From the NCBI GenBank assembly GCA_004553095.1, contig SFMJ01000034.1:1-12501 (forward strand): a DNA stretch of 12,501 bases, read 5' to 3'. Source of the DNA: Bacteroidales bacterium. GTDB lineage: Bacteria > Bacteroidota > Bacteroidia > Bacteroidales > Muribaculaceae. Below the pieces are notes generated by a model. It was not told the origin of the DNA. It made no database searches and saw only the letters and a program-made list of their open reading frames with translations. Numbering within the stretch: position 1 is the stretch's first letter; the number at the start of each line of letters is the position of its first letter. Positions 1-5,330 of the stretch are shown here, in pieces. The position numbers were made by a program, and so were the translations under genes.

Positions 1-503
1 AGAGGTGGAAAGAGAGGCAAAATACTTACGTTTGAGGGTAGCCACCTTCTCCTTATTATCGAATAAAGCCGACTCGAAATCGAGATTAAAGTCATGCAAA
101 GATGTATAATTATCGACAACGCGATAGAAGGCATTTACATAATCACGATCATAATAAAACTTTCGGAGATCGTCATCAGCGGGAATCAGGAACGTGAAAG
201 CAAACCCGAGAGCAGCGGCCTTCTCATTGATACGAGAGAGGAGTTTGGTCATAATACCTCTTGATCGGAACTGGGGAGAGGTGGCGAGACCGCAGAGGTA
301 AAGACCTTTGATATTTGAATCGGCGTTACCGAAGTTATAAGGGATGCCGATGAGTCCGGAGACCACATCGCCATTAACCTCCTCGTATTCAGCCAACTCA
401 GGGTTGAAATAATTATCGAAGAGCATAGATATGAACTCATCGGAATCATGGAAAGTATTTTTCCAGAGAGAGGCGAGTTTACGTTTCAGATCAGTAGGAT
501 TCA
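1..503 (-). CDS. GNAT-family N-acetyltransferase, C-terminus cut by window edge
   Basis: I translated this by hand from the ATG at 503-501; it stays open for 167 codons to the window edge, so the C-terminal end is missing. The protein begins MNPTDLKRKLASLWKNTFHD. Residues about 68-90 read LYLCGLATSPQFRSRGIMTK, which matches GNAT motif A: a beta strand, then R80-x-R82-G83-I-M85, the loop that holds the pyrophosphate of acetyl-CoA. A later strand (AFTFLIPADD) followed by LRKFYYDRDY fits the GNAT motif B region. The enzyme should move an acetyl group from acetyl-CoA to an amine; the substrate cannot be told. The layout resembles the Eis-like or Acetyltransf_9 branch, but this is only an impression. 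It is the only gene here on the minus strand and diverges from the glycosyltransferase, with 340 bases between them. A Bacteroidetes-type promoter lies just upstream. Confidence 0.85.
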
Positions 504-527
504 TATAAAAAAAATAACTTACACGGA

Positions 528-559
528 CTAAATTATAAAAACTTTCCGAAATACGCAAA
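528..559 (-). promoter_or_regulatory. Bacteroidetes-type promoter of the GNAT gene
   Basis: Read on the minus strand, TTTG (559-556) is followed after 20 bases by TAATTTAG (535-528), one mismatch from TAnnTTTG. The predicted RNA start near 521 would leave an untranslated leader of about 18 bases before the ATG at 503. Confidence 0.55.
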
Positions 560-571
560 AAAAAGGTGAAA

Positions 572-685
572 TCAATTAGGAAATAGGAGATAGGAATTCG
601 CTCGCAAGCGAGCGTGCGGGGGACGGATTCGCGCCGAAGGCGAGCTGAAGCTCGCTCACAGGACCAATCCGCGCCGGGGGTGGAA
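572..685. repeat. Dispersed hairpin repeat, copy A
   Basis: This stretch shares its order of parts with 2023-2120: an AATTAGGAAATAGGA head, a first hairpin, a second hairpin, then CACAG-x-ACCAA and CGCCGGGGGTG. The first hairpin is a 7-bp stem (599-605 CGCTCGC, 608-614 GCGAGCG). The second is GCGAGCT-GA-AGCTCGC (640-655). In copy B the second hairpin has different bases at matched positions but pairs equally well. There is no open frame of note. It resembles REP-type or MITE-like elements in form; I do not recognise the family. Confidence 0.65.
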
Positions 686-703
686 GGTAACCGTGGAGGC
701 GGG

Positions 704-734
704 TTGGATAATCGACAAAAAAATTGTAACTTAG
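704..734 (+). promoter_or_regulatory. Probable promoter of the glycosyltransferase gene
   Basis: TTGG (704-707), a 19-base spacer, then TAACTTAG (727-734), one mismatch from TAnnTTTG. The same TTGG-N19-TAAxTTxG geometry stands before the hydrolase gene at 2200-2230, which supports both. RNA would start near 741 and include the G-rich leader. A second candidate -7 box, TAAATTTG at 826-833 (possible -33 TTG at 806-808), would give an almost leaderless mRNA. Confidence 0.5.
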
Positions 735-744
735 CGGATGGAAT

Positions 745-798
745 GGGATGGGGCTCTTAATGGGGCTTGGGATGGGGCTTATCGGGGCTTGGGATGGG
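745..798 (+). promoter_or_regulatory. G-rich leader with G-quadruplex potential
   Basis: Eight runs of three or four G lie on the sense strand at 745-747, 750-753, 762-765, 769-771, 774-777, 784-787, 791-793 and 796-798, with loops of 2 to 8 bases. Much of it is repetition of CTTGGGATGGGG. If transcribed from the promoter at 704-734 it lies in the 5' leader, ending about 45 bases before the start codon, where a quadruplex could limit translation or elongation. The folding is inferred. Confidence 0.5.
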
Positions 799-843
799 AG
801 TTTTATTGGGTTTTCTTTATATAAATAAATTTGATTTTGTCGG

Positions 844-2043
844 ATGAAGATCTTGATTGTACATAATGAGTATGGGAAGTATTCCGGGGAAGAGGCGGTG
901 GTAGACCGCATGGTACGGATGTATGAAGACTTAGGATATGATGTGGCGGAATATCGTCGCACCACAGCCGGGGCTCGCGAGAGCCTTCGGGGGAAGATCG
1001 CCGGTTTTGTGTCGGGTATCTATTCTCGGTCGGGTGTAAAAGAGATGAGTAGACTTTTAGATCGAGAGCGGCCGGATGTGGTGAATGTGCACAACCTCTA
1101 CCCATTCATATCTCCTGCGGCGTTGTGGGAATGTAAGCGACGGGGGATACCTGTGGTGATGACGATACACAACTTTCGGTTGATGTGTCCGACGGGTCTA
1201 TTTATGCGAGATAATGCACCTTGTGAGATATGTCGGGAGAGGCACAATGAGTGGGGATGTATTCGCTACAACTGCGAGCACTCGATGCTGAAATCGATCG
1301 GATATGCACTTCGCAATGCGGCGTCACGATGGCGCAAAGACTATCAGAGCTGTGTGGATCGGTTTGCCTGCATCACAGACTTTCAGCGACAGAAGCTGAT
1401 CAGTTATGGCTATCCGGCAGAGAAGATCATAGTGATCCCCAACACGATTGAGACGAAGAACGAAAAATGGAGAGAAAAGGAGATCGAGAAGGAGAGAGGA
1501 GAGAAAGAAAGCTTGGGGGGATATGTGGCATATAGTGGGCGTATCAGTCGGGAGAAAGGGGTGGATATGATCGTTGAGGTGGCACGTCGGCATCCGGAGA
1601 TGCATTTTAAATTTGCGGGTTCGGTACGCGAACCGGAGCTTGTAGAGGACTTGCCGGAGAACGTTGAGATGGTCGGTTTTTTGTCGGGGGAATCATTGGC
1701 AGAATTTTATAAAAATTCAAAATTCTTTGTGATGGCGAGTCGATGGTATGAAGGCTTTCCGATGACCATCCTGGAAGTGGCAGAATATGGCAAACCGACG
1801 ATCGGGCCGTCACATGGGGGATTTGTAGAGATAATCGGGTCCGGTCAAGAAAGTATTGGAATTTTGTTTAAGCCATCTAATATTGACTCCTTGGAAGAGG
1901 CAATCGTGGGGCTTTGGGGCGACGAGCCGAGATTGAAGGAGCTTGGTATGCGGGCATACGAAAAGCTGCAACGAGAATATCAGATGGGAGTGATCTCGCA
2001 AAAATGGGCAGCGCTAATGGAGGAATTAGGAAATAGGAATTAG
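844..2043 (+). CDS. GT4-type glycosyltransferase
   Basis: A 399-residue GT-B glycosyltransferase of family GT4, which would move a sugar from an activated donor onto a growing glycan at the cytoplasmic face. The N-terminal acceptor domain opens with KILIVHNEYGKYSGEEAVV and holds VNVHNLYPFISP and VVMTIHNFRLMCPTG. The C-terminal donor domain has VAYSGRISREKGVDM and the EX7E pair in WYEGFPMTILEVAE (E303, E311). Five cysteines (C115, C127, C130, C139, C144) form a possible metal site, recurrent in this GT4 branch as I recall. There is no signal peptide. The start is right at the first beta strand. The last residues, LGNRN, and the stop are encoded by the head of repeat copy B. It has its own upstream repeat, promoter and leader. 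Donor, acceptor and glycan (capsule, LPS or exopolysaccharide) are unknown; no other polysaccharide genes are in view. Confidence 0.88.
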   Translation: MKILIVHNEYGKYSGEEAVVDRMVRMYEDLGYDVAEYRRTTAGARESLRGKIAGFVSGIYSRSGVKEMSRLLDRERPDVVNVHNLYPFISPAALWECKRRGIPVVMTIHNFRLMCPTGLFMRDNAPCEICRERHNEWGCIRYNCEHSMLKSIGYALRNAASRWRKDYQSCVDRFACITDFQRQKLISYGYPAEKIIVIPNTIETKNEKWREKEIEKERGEKESLGGYVAYSGRISREKGVDMIVEVARRHPEMHFKFAGSVREPELVEDLPENVEMVGFLSGESLAEFYKNSKFFVMASRWYEGFPMTILEVAEYGKPTIGPSHGGFVEIIGSGQESIGILFKPSNIDSLEEAIVGLWGDEPRLKELGMRAYEKLQREYQMGVISQKWAALMEELGNRN

Positions 2044-2120
2044 GAATGTAGCGGGCTGGCGTCCGCTTTCGGGGAAGGAGAGCTGAAGCTCTCACACAGA
2101 ACCAAGGCACGCCGGGGGTG
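2023..2120. repeat. Dispersed hairpin repeat, copy B
   Basis: Second copy of the element at 572-685. It begins AATTAGGAAATAGGAATTAG inside the glycosyltransferase reading frame. A first hairpin is AGCGG (2050-2054) with CCGCT (2063-2067). The second is GAGAGCT-GA-AGCTCTC (2078-2093), equal to the copy A hairpin except that C-G became A-T on both arms. Next come ACACAGAACCAA and CGCCGGGGGTG, in register with copy A. Similarity is patchy between these blocks. Confidence 0.65.
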
Positions 2121-2199
2121 AAAACGTCTATGAAGAGAGCCTGTGGAGGGTGAAGGGGGAAGGGTGGAGATGGGGTTAAGAAATATGGGGTGGAAATTA

Positions 2200-2230
2200 T
2201 TGGGATATCGGGATAAAATTTGTAATTTTG
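2200..2230 (+). promoter_or_regulatory. Promoter of the hydrolase gene, perhaps also of the MurF-like gene
   Basis: TTGG (2200-2203), a 19-base spacer, then TAATTTTG (2223-2230), a full match to TAnnTTTG. RNA would start near 2237, giving a leader of about 110 bases before the ATG at 2347. The spacing equals that of the promoter at 704-734. Confidence 0.6.
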
Positions 2231-2250
2231 TAAGTTGGAGTCATTTGAAT

Positions 2251-2324
2251 GGGGATTCTTGGCTCTTGGGATGGGGTTTCGAGGACTTCGGGATAAGATT
2301 CTTGGCTCTTGGATGGGGGTGGGG
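2251..2324 (+). promoter_or_regulatory. G-rich leader with internal duplication
   Basis: A 22-23 base word starting GATTCTTGGCTCTTGG occurs at 2254-2276 and again at 2297-2318, the second lacking one G. G runs lie at 2251-2254, 2268-2270, 2273-2276, 2290-2292, 2315-2319 and 2321-2324. It shares CTTGGGATGGGG with the leader at 745-798 and likewise sits between promoter and start codon. An upstream in-frame ATG at 2143 makes this look like coding sequence, but the predicted peptide is Gly/Trp-rich and unlike a hydrolase. Confidence 0.5.
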
Positions 2325-2346
2325 TTTGTTTTTATTGATTAATTGT

Positions 2347-3129
2347 ATGGAACTTGATATTGAGATATGTGGAGTTCGGTTGCATTATGAGGTGACCGGA
2401 CCGGAGGATGGAGCAGCGGTGGTGCTGATGCATGGTTGGGGTTGCAACCATACGACAGTGCGGAGCATAGCCGCCATATTGGAGCGTGGCATGCGGGTGT
2501 ATAACCTGGATTTGCCGGGACACGGAAATAGCGACGAACCGCCGAGTGTGTGGGGCGTCGATGAGTATACCAACTTGGTGGAGCAATTTTGCGCCAATCA
2601 GGGTATCGCCTCGCCGATCTTGATAGGACACTCGTTTGGTGGTCGGATAGGTTTGCTTATGGCATCGCGGAATGATGTTAGGAAGATGGTGCTGGTGGAT
2701 GGTGCCGGGATCAAGCCTCGTCGGAGTCTCCGCTACTATATAAAGGTGTATAGTTTTAAGACAGCAAAGCGTCTGCTTCCGCTACTGATGGGAAAGAAGC
2801 GGGGCGGGGAGCTGATCGACCGGTGGCGAGGCAAAGCGGGGAGTGCAGATTATCGCACATCTACGCCGAAGATGCGAGCGGTGATGAGCAAATGTATCAA
2901 TCAAGACTTGAAGCATGTGATGCCGAGTATCAAGGCCTCCACCCTACTGATCTGGGGGTCTAAAGACACAGCGACACCGCTATCGGATGGTAAGTATATG
3001 GAGAAGCATATTCCGGATGCGGGGTTGGTGGTGTTTGAGGATGCGGGACATTATAGTTTTTTGGACAATCCGGTCGGGTTCAGGTCGGTGATACAGACCT
3101 TCTTTAAAGAAGAATTAAGTCGCAACTGA
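2347..3129 (+). CDS. Alpha/beta-fold hydrolase paired with a MurF-like ligase
   Basis: A 260-residue alpha/beta hydrolase, a normal length for the fold. HGWG (29-32) forms the oxyanion loop, GHSFGG (94-99) the nucleophile elbow with Ser96, Asp207 lies in WGSKDTATP and His235 in AGHYSFLDNP, so the triad is complete. A helical cap spans about residues 125-190 and is rich in Lys and Arg. There is no signal peptide, so it acts in the cytoplasm or at the inner membrane face. I chose the ATG at 2347 over the in-frame ATG at 2143: the family begins with a strand such as MELDIEICGVRLHYEV, and the extra 68 residues are the G-rich leader read as protein. The MurF-like gene starts 39 bases downstream, most likely in one operon. 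Hydrolases of this sort beside Mur-ligase-like genes are, as I recall, a recurring pair in gut bacteria; the substrate is unknown. It could be an esterase, thioesterase or amidase. Confidence 0.85.
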   Translation: MELDIEICGVRLHYEVTGPEDGAAVVLMHGWGCNHTTVRSIAAILERGMRVYNLDLPGHGNSDEPPSVWGVDEYTNLVEQFCANQGIASPILIGHSFGGRIGLLMASRNDVRKMVLVDGAGIKPRRSLRYYIKVYSFKTAKRLLPLLMGKKRGGELIDRWRGKAGSADYRTSTPKMRAVMSKCINQDLKHVMPSIKASTLLIWGSKDTATPLSDGKYMEKHIPDAGLVVFEDAGHYSFLDNPVGFRSVIQTFFKEELSRN

Positions 3130-3168
3130 GCCGGAACCACCCAAAGACAAACATAATATTTTTTAATA

Positions 3169-4767
3169 ATGGAATATACTTATTTTATTTTGTATTTGAT
3201 ATGCGCCGTTTATATGGTGTATAACTTTCGATATGACCTTCAGATGTTTCAGCAGAACAGTTATCGGACCGATCGGTACTGGCGTTGGCTAAGCGGGGGG
3301 AATATCTCGGGGGCATGGCGACTTGTGGATGTGGCATGCTTCTTTTTGCTATTTGCGCCACAGTTGTTGATCACGCCGTTGGCAGCACTGATAGTAACGA
3401 TCGTGGCCATTGTAAAAGTATTTCTACTATCTCGCCGCAAATATAAGAAGCCATTGGTGATGACCAAGCGAGTGTGGCGACTCTACTCAGTGATGATGCT
3501 ACTCTCCTTGGGAGGAGTTGGTTCTGTGGCATGGTTTACGAATGGAGCCACCTACGGCATCTACTCCGGTGCCGGCATAACGATAGGATTGATCACACTG
3601 ATCAACATCTTCTCCTGGGCTATTATGATTGCATCGCATGTGATTCTGACACCGGTGGAGCATCGGATCCAGCAGGGCTATATCGATGATGCCAAGCGCA
3701 TATTAGCGTCGATGCCCGACATGAAGGTGGTGGGCATCACCGGCAGTTATGGAAAGACGAGCACCAAGCACTATTTGACCCGCATCTTGAGTGAAGAATA
3801 TGATGTCTTGATGACACCCGGATCGTTCAACACGCCGATGGGAGTGGTAAGGACGATACGAGAGCAGATGAAGCCCTACAATCAGATTTTCGTATGCGAG
3901 ATGGGAGCCAAGCAGCGAGGCGACATCAAAGAGATCTGCGACATAGTGAATCCGACCTGCGGCATTGTGACGGCAGTCGGTCCGATGCACTTGGAATCAT
4001 TCAAGAGCATCGAGAATGTAAGAGACACGAAATTTGAGTTGGTCGATGCGGTTCCGAGCGATGGATTTGCGGTGATCAACAATGACTTCGAGCAGATCGC
4101 GGGACGCGAAGTTACGAACACCCGTGTGATAAGATATGGTATCAGTCGACCGGAGTGTTGTGACTATGTAGCGAAAGATATCCGTTACACACCCCGGGGC
4201 ACGACCTTCAAGATCGTGAGTCGGGATGGCGACGAGATGGAATTAGAGACGAAACTTCTGGGGGAATGTAATGTATCCGACATCTTGGCGGCAGTGATTA
4301 TGGCTCAAGAGTTGGGAGTATCGAAAGAGAAGATCCGCTATGCAGTGGCCTCGATCGACCAGGTAGAGCACCGGTTGAGCATCAAGCGAGGCGGTATGGG
4401 CGTAACGATCATCGACGATGCGTTCAATTCGAATCCAACGGGTTCGCGGATGGCAGTAGAGGTATTGTCTCACTTTACCGAGGGAAAGCGGATCATAGTG
4501 ACACCCGGCATGATCGAGCTTGGAGAAGAGCAATACACACTGAATGCCGAATTTGGCAAACATATTGGCAAGAATGTCGACATAGCGATCGTGGTGGGAG
4601 AATACAACCGCGAGGCGATCGTCGAAGGAATTCGATCGGCAGGGATGTCGGAAGACAAGCTGCATGTGGTGGATAGCTTCAATGAGGCACAGGCACTACT
4701 TGGTCGCATCATGACATCGGGCGACACCGTGCTCTACGAGAACGACCTTCCCGACACCTTCAAATAG
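3169..4767 (+). CDS. Membrane-anchored MurF-like Mur ligase
   Basis: A 532-residue protein whose last two thirds are a Mur ligase closest to MurF, which adds D-Ala-D-Ala to the UDP-MurNAc-tripeptide. The ATP loop GITGSYGKTSTK is at 189-200. Lys288 in ENVRDTKFEL fits the lysine that is carbamylated in Mur ligases. VTIIDDAFNSNPTG begins at about 412, the usual IDDAYNANP motif of the C-terminal domain. The first 160 residues are four or five hydrophobic segments (about 4-20, 53-68, 70-87, 105-123, 133-160) separated by basic loops such as SRRKYKK, which ordinary MurF (about 450 residues) lacks. The usual LGxHNVxN motif reads LGECNVSDI, with Cys367 in place of His. The gene is away from any division/cell-wall cluster and follows the hydrolase, so it is probably a second, specialised ligase tethered at the cytoplasmic face. 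Calling it the housekeeping murF would go beyond the evidence, so no symbol is given. Confidence 0.85.
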   Translation: MEYTYFILYLICAVYMVYNFRYDLQMFQQNSYRTDRYWRWLSGGNISGAWRLVDVACFFLLFAPQLLITPLAALIVTIVAIVKVFLLSRRKYKKPLVMTKRVWRLYSVMMLLSLGGVGSVAWFTNGATYGIYSGAGITIGLITLINIFSWAIMIASHVILTPVEHRIQQGYIDDAKRILASMPDMKVVGITGSYGKTSTKHYLTRILSEEYDVLMTPGSFNTPMGVVRTIREQMKPYNQIFVCEMGAKQRGDIKEICDIVNPTCGIVTAVGPMHLESFKSIENVRDTKFELVDAVPSDGFAVINNDFEQIAGREVTNTRVIRYGISRPECCDYVAKDIRYTPRGTTFKIVSRDGDEMELETKLLGECNVSDILAAVIMAQELGVSKEKIRYAVASIDQVEHRLSIKRGGMGVTIIDDAFNSNPTGSRMAVEVLSHFTEGKRIIVTPGMIELGEEQYTLNAEFGKHIGKNVDIAIVVGEYNREAIVEGIRSAGMSEDKLHVVDSFNEAQALLGRIMTSGDTVLYENDLPDTFK

Positions 4768-4789
4768 ATCATACTCGGCACATTCGAAG

Positions 4790-4856
4790 AGTGTAAAATG
4801 GGGTAAAAGAACAGGGTAAAGGATAAAAAATGGGGTAAAAATAAAAAAAATAAGAT
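4790..4856 (+). repeat. Low-complexity GGGTAAAA-like stretch
   Basis: Between the MurF-like stop and the tRNA promoter the sequence repeats words such as GTAAAATGGGGTAAAA and GGGTAAAGGATAAAA, four or five times and imperfectly. A similar word (GGGTAAAAAA) precedes the recJ promoter near 5278. I see no terminator hairpin after the MurF-like gene. Confidence 0.4.
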
Positions 4857-4861
4857 AAAAA

Positions 4862-4892
4862 TTGTGAAATAGCAAAAAAAGTTTTAAATTTG
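4862..4892 (+). promoter_or_regulatory. Promoter of the tRNA-Ala gene
   Basis: TTG (4862-4864), a 20-base spacer, then TAAATTTG (4885-4892), a full match to the -7 box. RNA would start near 4899, about 60 bases before the tRNA. The core is nearly the same as the recJ promoter at 5291-5310. Confidence 0.6.
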
Positions 4893-4908
4893 CAAAAGGA
4901 AAAAGGAT

Positions 4909-4956
4909 GGGTGTAAGTTCGTAAAACGAACCCGGTGTAAAAAAAGCCGGACACCC
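4909..4956 (+). other. Possible three-way-junction RNA in the tRNA leader
   Basis: GGGTGT (4909-4914) can pair with ACACCC (4951-4956). Inside this closing helix lie two hairpins: GTTCG/CGAAC (4917-4921, 4927-4931) and CCGG/CCGG (4932-4935, 4947-4950). The helices abut with only two unpaired bases (AA at 4915-4916). It ends five bases before the mature tRNA. It may guide RNase P processing; this is inferred. Confidence 0.4.
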
Positions 4957-4960
4957 GGAA

Positions 4961-5034
4961 GGGGCATTAGCTCATCTGGCTAGAGCGTTTGACTGGCAGT
5001 CAAGAGGTGACGAGTTCGAGTCTCGTATGCTCCA
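4961..5034 (+). tRNA. tRNA-Ala (anticodon GGC)
   Basis: A full cloverleaf of 74 bases. The acceptor stem GGGGCAT (4961-4967) pairs with ATGCTCC (5027-5033), with the discriminator base A at 5034. It contains the G3-U70 wobble pair, the known identity mark of tRNA-Ala. The anticodon loop CTGGCAG sits on stem TTTGA/TCAAG with anticodon GGC at 4995-4997, reading GCC and GCU. The T arm is ACGAG-TTCGAGT-CTCGT. The bases after A73 are CGT, so CCA is not encoded and must be added after transcription. Confidence 0.97.
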
Positions 5035-5070
5035 CGTAACAGACAACATCGAAACGATTATCGCTACAAG

Positions 5071-5105
5071 GCTTAAAATCGACGTAATTAGCGTTGATTT
5101 TAAGC
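5071..5105. terminator. 14-bp inverted repeat after the tRNA, possible terminator
   Basis: GCTTAAAATCGACG (5071-5084) pairs with CGTTGATTTTAAGC (5092-5105), 14 bp with one G-T pair and a 7-base loop. It lies 36 bases after the tRNA. There is no clean T run after it, so it may end transcription weakly, protect the 3' end, or be a protein site. Confidence 0.4.
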
Positions 5106-5159
5106 CTAAATTATTATTGATACGAATTGATAATAAGCCTAAATTATTATTGATACAAT
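5094..5159. repeat. 33-base tandem duplication
   Basis: Two adjoining copies (5094-5126 and 5127-5159) share an identical 23-base core at 5101-5123 and 5134-5156 that begins TAAGCCTAAATTATTATTGA. The first copy contains the 3' arm of the inverted repeat, so the second copy carries a partial, unpaired arm. No open frame with a proper start covers it. From 5160 to 5290 I see nothing further. Confidence 0.75.
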
Positions 5160-5290
5160 CGGGATCGAGCGGGGCAAAGAACAAAAAAGAGGGTGAAGTG
5201 GTTTTAGAGCGCGTTCCTTAAAATTTTGGGACATAGAGCAAGTATAAAATGAATATGATATTTTTTTGGGAGGATAAGGGTAAAAAATTC

Positions 5291-5310
5291 GCAAAAAAGT
5301 AGTAAATTTG
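5291..5310 (+). promoter_or_regulatory. Promoter core of recJ-recQ
   Basis: TAAATTTG (5303-5310) matches the -7 box and is preceded by GCAAAAAAGT, as in the tRNA promoter. No good -33 TTTG lies at the right distance (the region near 5280 reads GGGTAAAA), so the box may depend on its extended context. RNA would start near 5317, very close to the GGAGG at 5317-5321 and the ATG at 5331. Confidence 0.45.
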
Positions 5311-5330
5311 CAAAATGGAGGAAAGTATAT

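Noticed and set aside
576..1105. Two open frames on the minus strand over the repeat and the glycosyltransferase start
   Set aside because: They are Pro/Ser-rich translations of G-rich sense sequence and overlap a well supported gene on the other strand.
4243..4665. A 140-codon minus-strand frame inside the MurF-like gene
   Set aside because: It lies wholly within a gene with clear Mur ligase motifs and shows no family features.
4961..5159. Integration (att) site of a mobile island at the tRNA
   Set aside because: No copy of the tRNA 3' end and no integrase gene are in view; the downstream genes are ordinary housekeeping recJ and recQ.
5027..5221. A 64-codon open frame starting inside the tRNA
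   Set aside because: It begins within the acceptor stem of tRNA-Ala, and its middle is the 33-base duplication read as repeated KPKLLLI; there is no plausible ribosome site.
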